Source: Liolophura sinensis (Eukaryota; Mollusca; Polyplacophora; Chitonida; Chitonidae). Taken from it: a stretch of 64,000 nt of DNA. The stretch covers positions 21,075,808 to 21,139,807 of the forward strand of contig NC_088301.1 in assembly GCF_032854445.1 (NCBI RefSeq). The letters are read 5' to 3'. Of the stretch, positions 23,598-35,779 are shown one piece after another; positions within the stretch are counted from its first letter, which is position 1, and every line of letters begins with the position of its first letter. The notes under the pieces were generated by a model, which saw only the letters and a list, made by a program, of their open reading frames with translations, was not told the origin of the DNA and did not search any database. The translations under genes and the position numbers were made by a program.

Positions 23598-24507
23598 TTA
23601 CAGGCCAACTAGGTCATTTTCCTTTAACACTTGATATTTCTGGCCCGGGTCAGTCTTGCGGTAGTATAAGTTGCAGTCATATGACCAGACAGCGAACACC
23701 CGACCCTCTTTCTTCAAATGAAGTAGATTTTTAAATAATCCAAATCGCAGTAGCGTTAAATCCTCATTAATGTACACTCCTGGGTGGTTCTTTTTCAGTA
23801 GCCTTCTCGCAGAGATCAGCTCAGACCGCTTTCTGTAAGATACAAATCTTACAATAATTTGGCGTTTGTCTGGCGATCGTTTAAAGTGCGACCTGGATAT
23901 ATCATCTTTACTCAATGTAACATTGATGTCTTTAGCTACCCTACATACTGCATCGTCGGTCGACTCATTCTGGTGGAGCCGAAGTCCGTTCACCCGCAAA
24001 CAGTTCCGACGGCTATACTGTTCAGCTTTATCCAGAAAACATACTTGCTCCGACTTCAATCCTTGTAGTTGTTCATCAGATGATTTCAATCTATTTTTCA
24101 CTTCTGATATTTCAGCGTTGAGTTCTACTTGCAACTTTGAGTTGAGTTCTACTTGGAACTTTGAGTTGAGTTCTACTTGCAACTTTTTTATGGTCTCGTC
24201 CCTCTCTTCCAGTTGTTTAATAATAGTTTTAAGATCTATTGACAAGTCATTTATTTTGAGCTGGCTTACCTGGATAGCTTCAAGAAGAGGTTTTATAGCT
24301 GTTATCATTACCTGCTCGAGCCGGGTTCAACCTTAGCTTCCAAATGTTTACGACAGAGGTTTCGATGAGCTCGATCAGTAAGGGGTGTCTGTTTGGATCT
24401 TCCACAGCGGTAGTTAGGCTTCCTAACGAGTTAACACGCTTCACGCTTGGGTTTGGAATATCCGTAGACACCTTCCTCTTTGACTCCGATTGAGGTTTGT
24501 CCGCCAT
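23598..24507 (-). pseudogene. LINE ORF1: coiled-coil plus RRM-like RNA-binding protein, frameshifted
   Basis: It begins MADKPQSESKRKV at 24507 and changes frame near 24310-24335, where the two open segments join only if single-base losses are assumed. The long segment (24308-23598) has a coiled coil with three in-register 8-residue units around LQVELNSK (24120-24190). An RRM-like domain follows (NCLRVNGLR, then RQIIVRFVSYRKRSEL, then AVWSYDCNLYYR), similar in layout to L1 ORF1 (Transposase_22). It would have packaged the element's RNA. Confidence 0.82.
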
Positions 24508-24560
24508 TATAGATGCTTTTACACAAACTGGGTGACGTGTTCAAAGGAGCAAGACTTCCA

Positions 24561-25260
24561 AACAATCTCAGTACTGGTTAAAAGATACACAGGACGACCT
24601 GGAAATAATGGCTGGCTCAATGGCTCAAAGTTCCTTGTAAAAGATTCTTTCATTATGTTCAGTTTCCAAGAAAAAAAAAACTATATTTATCACTTGGGCC
24701 TTCATCGCTGAAGTCAATAACTTTTATGCCATAGGCTACTGCTTAGACTTTTAAACTCGGGCCACGACTTGTAAACTCTGGACTGAAGTTGGAGGAAATT
24801 TTCTCTTTCCAAAAAAAAACTTTTTTACCATGTATTTTTATCTTTCTTTTCCAATTTTTGTTTCACATTTTACCTTTACGGCTCCTTGGGTGAATTTGTC
24901 CACACGTGTGGTCAAAATGGTCGAGACCTATGGGCGATAGCTGCCATTCAGACCGGGTTGATACTTATTAATAAATAGTTCTTTAACCTCTAACAAAGCC
25001 TCGTTTCCATCCTGAAAAAAATTCCTTTGTAAAATGGAAAAACTTTGAAAGGCGGTCTTAACGAGAGAGACAGGACATTGTCTAATATGTGGACTAACAA
25101 GAAGAAAACAGTGGTCTTCACTGAAAATCTGTTGTCTGTGTGCGGTTAGGGAGGATCTTTAATCTGTTGTCGGACCAGTGTATTGTTTGCCACATCCCTG
25201 ACATTTAAGTGCGTATACAACACATTTAGATTCACAGGACATGTTTATTTTAACAGTGAG
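24561..25260. other. Intergenic, no gene seen
   Basis: AT-rich sequence between the LINE and the DIRS-like remnant. The 5' UTR of the LINE may extend into its left part. Nothing else recognised. Confidence 0.45.
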
Positions 25261-25269
25261 TATGGAGTC

Positions 25270-27545
25270 AGTTGTAATGCATTACATGAATACTCGGGCC
25301 TTCCAATATATGAATGCAGACCCCATACCAGGCTTGGTTACATTTACTTACGCTTGCATTACATTGGTTTTCTGAAAAACGGGCCCTCGATGACATTTTC
25401 TTCAGGTTCGGGCTCAATCGTTTACCGTTAATTAAACAATTATACCGAGACTGCTCCACATCAATTCCAGCATTCGTCAACACACATTTGATTCAACGTA
25501 AAATCGTCTCTCTCGAGACAGTTTTGTGAGGTTTTTAATAACTTTAAAAGTAGCTGTGAATTACAACCTCTCAAGACCTTTGTCCCTGTAATCAATGCAT
25601 TCCATCATATAGGTAACAACACAAAGGGTATCTGGCATGTATGACAATAACTATTGGTTTCAGAGTTATACCTAGTTTTCTTGTCTTTAGCAAAGCATTG
25701 GCATAAAACCACATCTTGTTTCTGACAACCACATGTTATCAATGTTCAATAACTGAAGAACCTGGCGGCGCTGTTCCGTTCATATAGAGAAGAGTGCTGT
25801 CACTTTTAAAGTCAGTTCCTTAAGCCTGAGCTTGTCGGGAGAAGACAATGAATGCAAGTATTTAAACACTGTACTCACATCCCATGCACTGGCATAGCGA
25901 GGTAGAGAAGGTTTTCTTTCAAATCTACCTTTCATCAGTTTCTTCATTAGAGGATGGGTGTTGTTTTTTCGTTGCGGTCCTCCACGATAAGACAGTGAAG
26001 TCTAAAGCCTCTGGTGAAATGCCTGCACGCGCAATACCTCTCCGGACAAGTGACGCATAAGAGTCAGATGTTGGTTCCGCCGGCAACGACAAAGTTATTT
26101 CCCCTTTAGGAAGTAACACTGGATGGTCGACTAACATTTTCAGCATCATTGGAAACCAGATTTGACAGAGCCATCTTGGCAACACCGACACACCTGTGGC
26201 CATCTCCTGAACCATCTTCATTAGACCCCTGCTAATCAAACAGAAGGGTTGAAAGGCATATAAGTCAAAAGCACTCCAGCGCAAAGAAAATGCGTCAACA
26301 GAGAATGCGTTTGGGTGAGGTTTATAGGACACATATATTGCCATTTTGTAGCTCATTCTAGATGCGACAAGATCAGCATCTGGGTTAACTTGTAAGTCAT
26401 TGAAACTTACAAGTTACTTGGTTAACATCTGACTGTTTACCTTCCATTCAACATCTGAATTATGGTTTCTAGACTCGCAGTTAGCTAGCAAATTTTCTAC
26501 TCCGAGGACATGACTACTACTGAGTCAAACAGTGTGGTCAGTACAACAGTTCCATAACTTGGCACATATGTCGTTACACTTAAGGGAATGGCTTGTGATC
26601 ATGTGGTTTATTGAGGCCACCGCAATTGTATTATTCATGAGCAGTCAGACATGGTTGTTCTCCAGCAGAGGTGGCAGCAGACCTTAAGCCTAGAACCATA
26701 GTTAATACGGCTTTCTGCTTCCTGTGGCCACCCGTAGACAAGCCTCCTACTGCCACCCCAACCCCCTTTTGGACGAGTCAGTATGAATTTTGATTTCAGG
26801 GTGAGAGTCCAGAATGTACTTATAGGAAACGTAAATGTTCTTGCGCCACCACTGAAGCTCCAATATGATGTTATTGGATCTAAACATTTTCGTATCAAAA
26901 TTCCACTTGTTTGCCCTGAAATAGGGCGTTTTGTCATACTCAAGACGGCGATAATACAGAGACTCATACCGGACGCCTGGAATACTAGATACCAGTATCC
27001 CAGTATTACATCTCTGATGGATTGAGAAGTAGAGTGCAAAAGTTTTTCACATTCACATTTAAATAATTACATTTCTCTGGGTTAAGTTTTACTGTCATAT
27101 TTTTAGAAATGAGAATGAAACCAAGATATACCATAGAATGAGATGACGAAAAAAATATAATTTTCTGGATGAACAACAAATGCTAAGACATCAAACGGGT
27201 TAACAGTTTCCCCAACATTTTTACAACATTCCTGGAAAGAACCATCTTTAAAATGGTAAATGGTAAAAATGTACCATCTATGTATCCTGTGGAAAGGTAA
27301 GCCTGTTGACGCAGCATGGCTAAAACTGACTTTGACGGTTTGTTAAACATAGGAGGACATGACGCCAGGCCATTAGGCAAACCTACTGATAAAGCTGATT
27401 TTTTCAACTAAGGTTTAAGTATTTTCTATATTCCTTCGATACACTGACCGAATAGTAGGCCTCTTTAAGATCAATGGATGCCATATAGTAATTAACTTAA
27501 TTACATACTTGGTGAACAAAACAATGTTTTTCAGGCTCTATAGCC
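25270..27545 (-). pseudogene. DIRS-order retrotransposon remnant: RT, RNase H, tyrosine recombinase
   Basis: On the minus strand, RT begins near 27540 with ASIDLKEAYYSVSV (about 27485), then LPNGLASCPP and TGYIDG, the altered YIDD catalytic box (27408-27183). A degraded RNase H lies at 27039-26635 (KSKFILTRPKGGWGG where TDAS...GWG is expected, then ESRINY). It continues at 26356-25925 with VDAFSLRW, YAFQPFCLI and LCQIWFPM. A tyrosine recombinase-like stretch follows (about 25920-25750 KPSLPRYASAWDVSTVFKYL and LKELTLK; about 25500 VSRETILR then AGIDVE), with several stops. The order RT-RNase H-YR is that of DIRS/Ngaro elements. Frames change repeatedly, so the element is dead. Confidence 0.85.
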
Positions 27546-28012
27546 TATCTTTTCAGCTTTCCTTTTTTCTTTCAGCGAGAAAAATAGGATATACAAGTGA
27601 AAGGGTCTAGCACTTGTACAGGATGTCAGGTTAGCTAGCGATACTCAACCAACCGAAAAAATGTAGGCAACAGCTACCGGTGGTCAACTGTGAGCACACG
27701 ACTGCACTGTGTGAAGTCGTTCAGCGTACTAATGTGTAAGTTCCAGAGTGCAATCTCACGTGATTTCCGCTGTGACGTAGGCCTATGACGTGAGGTAGAA
27801 TAATTGTGGATTTGGAATGATATCTTTCATTTTAGCACTATTGTTCAGTATAGCTAACGTATTCAGTATTATGGGAAATATATAATTATTGTTGAGATTG
27901 TATGTAGATATAAAAGTAATAATATTTTGATTGGTATTTTTTGTGACATTTGTCTTAACACGTTTATTGGGTGAGATAAAGCTTTTCTTATGCCAGCTTC
28001 TATTAATTAGAA

Positions 28013-28106
<94 letters not shown>

Positions 28107-28370
28107 ACATGACCTTTTCACCTCATTTCCTGACGCGATCACTTGCCCGTGTCTCAGTGAATGCCAGACTTAAATGCATTACACAACTGTATACACATCT
28201 CTGATCTATATTTCGGTGCTCTGTCTTAACTCACAGCTCCATACCTTGCCCCACCCGTCCATTCGCTCTTACAAGAATATACAAAGCTATACAAGAAATA
28301 CATGTGCATTAGAGAGCAAGATAAGATAAGTTGTCTGTGCCCTAAACCAATCACCCAATCACACCCCCCC
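27546..28370. other. Intergenic with AG microsatellite
   Basis: No gene seen. The (AG)n tract generates a spurious Leu-Ser repeat ORF on the minus strand. Confidence 0.6.
28016..28102. repeat. (AG)n microsatellite
   Basis: About 43 uninterrupted AG dinucleotides. Confidence 0.98.
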
Positions 28371-28622
28371 TCCGTCATGGTGTCTGGATGACTGCGTATG
28401 GGGGTCAGCAGTATCAAGGTCCAAGACTGACAACCAGGCGCACAAAGACTGATCTGTGTGACCGCGGTCAAACTTTAACGTCACAGGTTAAATAAAAATG
28501 TCTTTTTTTAGAAGTTCTGTAAAACTTGATCTGAAATTCACCTATATAAAGGGACAAATTGTGTGTTAAGGCCAGACGGGTTGGACGCAATCTCTGTTGC
28601 ATGGATTAAATCCTCGAATCAG
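28370..28622 (+). promoter_or_regulatory. Promoter and noncoding first exon of ZP gene 1
   Basis: A TATA box TATATAAAG lies at 28543-28551 and an AACGTCAC element (CRE-like half site) at 28477-28484. A noncoding exon of about 50 bases ends at 28622 with donor CGAATCAG/GTACGTG. The same elements occur in the same order and at similar spacing before ZP gene 2 (39942, 40014, donor at 40096/40097). Homology extends upstream to at least the GGATGACTG phrase (28385 versus 39823). The transcription start, about 28573, is inferred from the TATA position. Confidence 0.75.
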
Positions 28623-28954
28623 GTACGTGTTTTATTTCTATTTTTTTGTTGCGATGTTTAATACAGCATAGATTATACAATATGTATGTTTATATACACC
28701 CTTGAGGACATTTCCTATCTAATTTACTGTTAACTTTTCTGAAATATTCTAGTAAAAATACATTGCGTTCTTAACATGCACGAAAGTAATGTTATGAGAG
28801 AAGCCACATGTAAGTTCCATGATTTCATTTTGAACAAGTCCGTTTTGTCAGAAAAGCTAATTTTATGACACAGGAGAAAATTATCTCTACACTGACCGCT
28901 GAAAGTTTAAAGCACAATAATTAAATTAATAAAAGTAAAACTTGGAAGTTACCA

Positions 28955-29045
28955 CTGCAATAACGACTGACAGTTATCCCCACAATAACCATTGAAAGTT
29001 ATGCCCACAATAACGGAGGGAAGTTATTCCCACAATAACAACTAT
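28955..29045. repeat. Short intron-1 repeat of ZP gene 1 (about 3-4 units)
   Basis: Units such as AAGTTATCCCCACAATAAC recur at about 25-30 bp. They are homologous to the roughly 1-kb array in intron 1 of ZP gene 2 (40225-41290). Confidence 0.75.
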
Positions 29046-29093
29046 AGTGCTTATATGTCTCTTTCAGTGTTGTTCAAAGACACCATTAAAACA

Positions 29094-32000
29094 ATGAAGG
29101 CAATTCTCGCTGCACTAGTCTCTCTATTCTGCACATGCTCTAAGGTAAGTACGTTATGTCTTTCGTTACAGTTTTGAAAACGTTTTTACCTACTTCATAC
29201 CTACTTCTTCACTGGACTGAATCCTTTGGTTGATTATCAAACCACCGCATCAGACATAAAATTTCCTGAGATTAAGTTAGTCCAAGGGGAAATATTTTAT
29301 TTTGTTTCTTTGACACCAGGGATGTTTTCAAAGAAGGTATAGGTAATAAATAGAAAATGATATGTTTGATGTCAGGGTCCAGGAGGAATTTCAGTTCTTC
29401 GATAGAGAATAATTGCATTAAAATGACAAGATGAAGTCTTATTTGGACTTAAATATGTATAAAAAAAAATAAATTCTATTATTAGAAGTAATACAAAAAT
29501 AATATCGTGTTGAAAGCAGTTTTACCTTCAAGATGAAACGAAGATGTACCTGAGAGATTAGCCATATGTAATAACATATATATTTTTTTTGTTCACAGTC
29601 AGCCTTTATACAGCCTCAACACTCCGGCCTTACTCAGAAAGGTAACTATAGCTTTTTGTTGAATGAATCTTTTTAGTTTACCCCAATATAAAAGACAAAC
29701 AGCATAGAGAGTAAAACGAGAGTAGCGTCGACAGGGTGATAGCTGGTAAATGGTCACATGTATAACCGCGGTGAATTCCGGCCTCTTGTCAAGACATTGG
29801 CAATGTTACAAATTGAGCTACAATGACTTTTCAGTGCGTTATATGAATGATTTAAAAGCATCCAGCTTAATACAAGGTGTCTTGCTTTCGTTTCTGTTTA
29901 TGAATACTATAAAGCTAATTTGTATACATGCCGTTTCTGATTATTCCAGACTCAAGACTGGAATAAGTTTAAGGATTGTATTGGCAACGCTGCTTTCCAA
30001 GCGCAGCTGATTAACCACTATTAAACGTTCATATTTTGTCTCAGTTTTGATATTTATACCCTCATCGTCACGACTTTTGTACTTTGTCTCATGCACTGTC
30101 ACGACGTTTGGATTTTGTCGCACGGTCACGACATTTGGACTTTGTCTCACCTTTACGACATTTATTCTCTCCTCAGCTGAAGTGGCCTGCTGGAAGTCGG
30201 GTAATGACTTCACCTTGACGTTTTACCTGGACATTGCCTCGGATACCGTTGAACGGGTCTACACCGTAAAAGACCTCGATCCGACGGACGTCTCTATTGG
30301 AACTTTCGACGATCAGAATGGAATAAATGGGTCAGGAACGACCCTTGATCCTTTCACGTTCAGCATCACAGGGAGCGGCACGCCCATAAATCTGGACGCG
30401 ATCAATCAAAACACAAAAAAGGGATATGTTACAGTAAGGACTCCCACTGTTCTTATCCATAGGTGGACTTTAAGTAGGTTGTGCTCCTAACATTAGCGTC
30501 ACATTAATAAACCTCCCTTTAATCATTTATTTATTTGACTGGTATTTTACGCCGTGCTCAAAAAATGTTTCACTTACACAACGGCTGGGAGGAAACCGGG
30601 TAAAACCTAGGGGGAACCCACGACCATCCGCAGGTTGCTGTCAGAGCTTCCCACGTGCCTCCGTTTATCATTGATAGATACTTGTGTTTATTTATTTATT
30701 TGATGGTTGCTTAACGTCATACTCACTTGAGGGCGATCACTACATCGAGTAATGGGATTTCCCGGGGTAAACCACAGACCTTTGGCAAGTTACTGGCAAA
30801 CTTTCTCGCATGGGACGTACAGATATGCACACGATGTACCTGCGGAAGACAAGTGATCTTCAACAAACCTAAGACTGTGCAAACGGTCACACGGGCATCT
30901 CAGGCCCGTTGTTGTCACCAAGGTCACATAAGCAGTGAGCCACGTAATTCTGTCACGTATACACACATTTACAAAGTCAAAAACAGAGAACAAAAGTGAT
31001 ACGAAATACTGATATCTCAGCTGCCCTTTCCATAACACCTGGTTATTGGTGCGAAAAGCTATAAGCGGACGAATAGGTTTACAAGTTCCCGATCTCACAC
31101 TTGTTACTTGCATTCATCATATGTTTGATTTTGTTTCTTTCTTAACAGTCTCCGGATGTTATCTCCGTAAATGTGATGGCCAAGGCAATGTATGCAGATC
31201 CATTTTTCCATCACATCCTCTTTAAGAACGACGTTTTGTACATTGCGTCATGCAACTTTACTGAATTGGAGGACAAAGCCGTCAAAAGCGGTCAGCTATT
31301 CGTCTCAGGGTAAGTGGCTCTAGATATTCATCTTGAAATACAACCGCGTCTGTGGAGACTGCAACTCTAACAGTCATATACCCAATGATCTGACATTTGA
31401 ATTTGAATTTGAATTACATGGTCCTGCATTTGTCTGGTCAGATTATGCCCGCACGGATATTTTATCCGATGAAATGGACCCTCTGTGTTTTCTGTTATTG
31501 CACATTTCTGTCGTTTTACAGCATGCTCTAATACATTTGTTTTTTCAGAATGTATGGCATACAAACGAAGAAAAAGCTATGTTACCGGACTTGAATATTC
31601 CTACCACCAAAAATGTGTAAAAAAAATCACACTGACATGGTCATCAAAACTGTAGGCCTACCCACACGCCTAAAGATATGTCGATCTGACCCGTTAGATC
31701 AATGGGTTACAAGTGATTAATATTTCTTTGAATTATGCAGCTTAGTCCATTTCTCCGATTATTAATCTCTGTTTAGCTATGCTCTGTTATCATTTTCAAA
31801 CTACATGACGTTTACTTACAATCTGTTTTTACAGGGAAGTGTCTGAGTCGCCATATTTGATAGCTGACTCAGCAGAACTTCAGGTTCTCTCGGGCGGTGT
31901 GCCTACGACGTCTGTCATCCTTGGAGAGGAGATTTCCCTTCTTGTTTCACCAAACACACCAACACGTAAGCTCTTCACCTGCCTTTTTGAAGAAAAAAAA

Positions 32001-34425
32001 TAATTGTACTGATATATTTATCTGATTGGTGTACTCAGGAATATATCACTTATACGACGGCGCCCAGCATTCTGGTGGGAGGAAACCGGGTAGAGCCCGG
32101 GGGGGTGCACTGATATAAACATCGTAATAAAATACACTAATGTTTGTACAAAGCATACAGATTATGTTATCACAGGCTGAAGTTAATTGCAAAAAATTTG
32201 TAGGCACATTGAAGTGTTCCTTGCCTACACATCTTTGTGTATCTACACATAAAGAGTGTTCCAAACTGTGTACCTGTGGAACACATATAACTTTACGTCG
32301 CGTGCTAAGCGAACACATTTGTGCAAAATGGTACACCTTTGCTTCTTGAGAGTATTGTACAGCAACTGTATCAAGTATAACCTGTAGATACATGTATCTA
32401 TTAACACGTGTACTGTAAGCCTTGTGTTTGTTCTTGATTGTATTACATGTATCTTTTAACACGTCTACTGTGACACGTCTATGTTCGCTCTATAGTGTCG
32501 GGGGTTTATTATATGTGTCTTTTAACATTTGTACTGTAAGCCTTACATATATTCCATTTTGACACGCTTTTATTCTACATTACAGATTCCACCGGGGTGT
32601 ACGTTCATAGCTGCGCTATTTGTGATCGCATGGACTGTTCCGGGCTCGCTATGCAGTTCATTGATGTCAATGGGTAAGTGATAAGGGGACAAAACTCATC
32701 AGCAGTTTAAAAATTTTGAAAAGGCTAATCAAGATCTTGCTATTTGTGCTTTTTACACCCTATTAGAGAATCACACATCTAATACTTACTTTCACTGACT
32801 TTATGTACCCTTGTTTGCACAATTTTGTGCAACACGCTGCGTTATCACGGATATAACAGCTGGGATTAATGATATCGAGTATTCTAATTCAAATGGCTTT
32901 AGTCAGAAAGCCTGTAAGGTATCTGACATGGGGGCTGTGGTTTTCTTAAGGATTAACCTGGTTTCCTCCACATTTGTGAACTTCACCATCGTCATATGGG
33001 TGAGATGTAGCACAAGTAACCACTATTAGGGATTTATAAGTGTGTGTCTACACAAAAATATTTGTGAATACGGCATGAAACGCCCTGAAATAAATAAAAA
33101 GTTATATTCTTCCACTATAAGTACGTTTTCTATGCCCAACAGTTGCGGCGTTGGATCCTACATTTCCAATTTCGTAGGCACAGGAGCGAGATCTCAGACA
33201 ACCACATTCAAGGCCTTCGTGTTAAACAACCAGGGCTATGTCCACTTCCAGTGCATGGTCAACTTCTGCTATGAAGACAACGACCTTCGTTGTGATAATG
33301 TAAGTATGCGCTGAAACTTGGGAAAACTGGATTCGTTGGCATAGAATTCCCAGAGCCCCATTTCCGCTCAAAGTAATTCGGCTTCTTCTGCGGCCGTATG
33401 TGGAAGGTCTGACAACAACCTGCGGATGGTCGTGGGTCTTCCGTGGGCTCTGGTTTCCACCAACATAATGCTGGCCGCACACGTCGTATGATCGTGGGTT
33501 TCCCCACGTTTCTGCTCGGTTTGCTCCCACTATAGTCCTGGTCGCCGTCGTATAAGTGAAATATTCTTGAGTACGGAGTTAAATAACAGTCAAACAAATA
33601 ATTCTTACATAAACCGCGTAGTCTATTTGCTGATCCCTGTCTTTATGATGACGTTTAGTGGACAAACTAGTGATGTATTACTCATTATTTGCAAGAGCAC
33701 ATTGGCCACATTAGTTTGGTGCCGTGTAGCCATTGCTCTGTACCTCATTAACCATACTTCTGGCACAAGAATACATTTCACAGTAAGCAGTACCCGAACA
33801 CACAGAATCATACAGAAACTCACATTTGTAAGTCCTACGTGCGTATATATGCTGTTAAACTCAAGGGATGTGTTTAGCAAATCCCAGTTATGAAAAAAAA
33901 ATTGTGATGGGGAGGAATGTGATGCATAGCTACTCTTCTGCTTACAGTATTGTGATTACAACAACCAAGTCGGAAGAAAAAGGAGACAGGCTGCGCCTGC
34001 GCCTACGCCAGAGGCTGAAGACACTCAGGTGACGGCTGTAATCCGAATCACTGTTGAGGGTGAAGAACTCGTCTCAGTTAATGGCCATGAATCTGCTGTT
34101 CAGGATCTTAACTCACTTTCCGCTGGTAAGTCACCATTATCTACGATTAGTTCCTCTATTACGTCGTCATTATCCGTATTTACACACTTTTAGCCAATCA
34201 ACCTTTGTGCTTTATCCAATATTAACCAATCAATACTTGTGTTTTGTCCACTCATAACCAATCAATCATATGTATTTTACAGGACAGCAAGTCGCTCCGC
34301 AGACCAATATGGCTCTCCTGGCTTCCGTTATCACGCTGGCTGTTCTGTTAGTGGGACTCATCTTGGCCATGATTATCTTTTATCGAATGTGCTCGAAATC
34401 TAGCCTATCACAAAACAACGCGTAA
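29094..34425 (+). CDS. ZP domain protein 1 (egg-coat type, 402 aa, 9 coding exons)
   Basis: The coding exons are 29094-29144, 29599-29641, 30177-30433, 31149-31309, 31835-31965, 32586-32673, 33143-33299, 33948-34125 and 34283-34425; all junctions are GT-AG and keep one frame. The start follows a 5' UTR acceptor (CTTTCAG, 29067). The signal peptide is MKAILAALVSLFCTCS. ZP-N runs from about 32 to 155 with only two cysteines (C36 and C152, in DVLYIASCNFT). The linker includes GEEISLLV. ZP-C carries eight cysteines (HSCAICDRMDC; FQCMVNFCYEDNDLRC; YCDY). A furin-type site RKRR is at 306-309, followed by a variable external tail and a membrane helix at about 365-388 (LLASVITLAVLLVGLILAMI). In this family furin cleavage releases the ectodomain, which polymerises into extracellular filaments. 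An egg vitelline coat role is inferred from the architecture and the tandem family. ZP gene 2 is the closest relative. Confidence 0.93.
30060..30172. repeat. Intron-2 repeat of ZP gene 1 (ACGACATTT units)
   Basis: Phrases such as TCACGACATTTGGACTTTGT recur four times just before coding exon 3. Homologous, more numerous units occupy 42010-42310 in ZP gene 2. Confidence 0.7.
30525..30659 (-). mobile_element. SINE family A, truncated, in intron 3 of ZP gene 1
   Basis: The reverse complement shows the family tail (ATTTATTTATTTGACTGGTA here) and the body through CTTCCCACGTG. The head is absent. Confidence 0.8.
30685..30955 (-). mobile_element. SINE family C copy in intron 3 of ZP gene 1
   Basis: T-rich TTTATTTATTTGATGGTTGC, then TTAACGTCATACTCA, GGGGTAAACCACAGACCTTT, GGACGTACAGATATGCACAC and GACAAGTGATCTTCAACAAA. 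The body matches 14047-14345, 39290-39655 and 43655-43950. Confidence 0.72.
32022..32106 (-). mobile_element. SINE family A fragment in intron 5 of ZP gene 1
   Basis: 'CTGATTGGTGTACTCAGGAA' through 'GGGTAGAGCCCGGGGG' is the family 3' part with an internal deletion of the TTTTACGCC segment. Confidence 0.8.
32385..32570. repeat. Degenerate tandem repeat in intron 5 of ZP gene 1
   Basis: The phrase ACATGTATCTTTTAACACGT followed by CTACTGT recurs three times with GTAAGCCTT between. The spacing is about 60-75 bp. Confidence 0.55.
33385..33600 (+). mobile_element. SINE family A copy with internal duplication, in intron 7 of ZP gene 1
   Basis: GGCCGTATGTGGAAGGTCTG, then CAACCTGCGGATGGTCGTGG, CTGGCCGCACACGTCGTATG, then a second CGTGGGTTTCC segment and the usual GTCGTATAAGTGAAATATTC tail. 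The middle module appears twice, so two copies have recombined or one was partly duplicated. Confidence 0.78.
34135..34280. repeat. Intron-8 repeat of ZP gene 1 (AACCAATCAA units)
   Basis: Units of about 32 bp containing (A/T)ACCAATCAA and GTGTTTTGTCCAC recur three times directly before coding exon 9. The same repeat is longer before exon 9 of ZP gene 2 (46190-46580). Confidence 0.72.
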
Positions 34426-34671
34426 TTGACTGATATTGTGCTAAAGATAAATTATTCGCTTGACTTGAGTAATTGGATCACAGAAAACGTTTAATTTTTA
34501 TGAATGATACCTTATTCTTGACTGCGCTGACGACAGATCTTTTAAGATATCACAGAAGTTTCATGTTACCACAGTTTGTTTCTTTGACTGTTTATTTTTA
34601 ACTTATGTTAATATAAGTATATTTAAAGGTGCTCCTGTTGTATATATAATAACGCAGCATATCGATGTCTG

Positions 34672-34677
34672 AATAAA
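34672..34677 (+). terminator. Polyadenylation signal AATAAA of ZP gene 1
   Basis: The AATAAA hexamer lies 247 bases after the stop codon, followed by a GT-rich stretch (TTTGTTGACCC). Confidence 0.65.
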
Positions 34678-34679
34678 TG

Positions 34680-35779
34680 ATTTGTTGACCCACTCAGGTG
34701 TTTTAGCCATATTTTCTCCTATTGTTCTCATAAGATCATCCGGAGATAGAGTGCAACAACTGTTATTCCTGTATGTTTAGCGATAATTGCGTTTGTCGAT
34801 TATTACAGAAAACTGCCTTTTTCACGAGAAGAAATGCATCGGTTGGCCTGACGTTGATTATTGTAATGATACTGTCTTTAACTAAGAAAACATAAGAGAT
34901 CAATAATTAAACGAAAAAATCATCGGAAAGCTCGACTGACCTGAACGCTGCAAAAACGTTGCAAGCTGAGTTGCCTAAAATTCTGGACTGAGCACCTGAT
35001 GACTGATATGTTCGGTGTGACTGGCAGATTGATGCTGAAAACAACCGATACCGGAACAACGGAAACATAATGACTGCCCAAGAATTATCAGAGCGTGATG
35101 CCTTAGGCATGCGCAATTGCTCATCGATTGGTTCGCTAACCCCTTCCCGGGAAAGTATTTGGTGCAAATTTTATCGTTGGCACGTATTTCAATACCTGAA
35201 CACAGCGCAAGGGAATTTGGACACAGAAACAGTCATAAAGGTAAAAAATTAGTGAGTGTACACTCCTGTATTTTGTACAACAAACAGTGGTAAGGACGTA
35301 TTCGTAAGGATGTATTGCAATCAGTAAGCGTGGCACGGTTACCGTTTAGCAATAACGCCAAGAGGAGTGGGAAACGTAGCTATCCACGTCATACGATGCT
35401 TTGCTCAAATTATTAGAACTGAAACTGGATATAGAAATGCTTTTCTGGCCATTAGTCAGGTTTTCACGATCATTTACAGGTAACACGCCCGCCTGTGTTG
35501 GCTGGCACAGGATTTATCAGGCGATACGATAGACAGTCTGGCAAGACTGATATATCCAGTACCACCAGAGGGCCGTGTAACGTGTTTATCACCCTTGTCA
35601 CAAATTTCCAAAATTTGACTGAAAACTCTCGAATTCAGCAGGATTTTTTGTCTCGTTTCGTCAAGTACTGCTTAAATATCAATGCGCCTTTTATTCCGTG
35701 GTCTGCTCACACCTATCAAATGACAAGAATCCGCGGTAAAACAGAAAGCCTTATATTGAAAATAACTATGTTGTCATTG
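34680..35779. other. Intergenic, no gene seen
   Basis: The ORFs at 34907-35167 (-) and 35495-35806 (+) show no motif and no splice partners. Confidence 0.45.

Larger units (their letters stand above)
19076..24560 (-). mobile_element. CR1-like LINE (nearly full length, decayed)
   Basis: On the minus strand the order is ORF1 (24507-23598), endonuclease (22566-21695), linker, reverse transcriptase (about 21110-20050) and C-terminal region (to about 19435). It ends in a short AT-repeat tail (AATTAAATTAAATTAA in minus orientation) near 19080, as in CR1/L2-type elements. Frameshifts and stops interrupt every ORF. It lies tail-first against the foldback element at 18692-19075. Confidence 0.88.

Noticed and set aside
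27783-28142. Leu-Ser repeat ORF
   Set aside because: Translation of an (AG)n microsatellite.
30047-30490. Single 147-codon ORF as a gene
   Set aside because: Only 30177-30433 is exon 3 of ZP gene 1. The left part is intronic repeat, and the right part runs past the GTAAGG donor.
33100-33300. EGF-like or other Cys-rich domain for exon 7
   Set aside because: The cysteine spacing together with the preceding and following exons fits ZP-C, not EGF.
33222-33597. ORFs on the minus strand within ZP gene 1
   Set aside because: Shadows of exon 7 and of a SINE. No splice logic.
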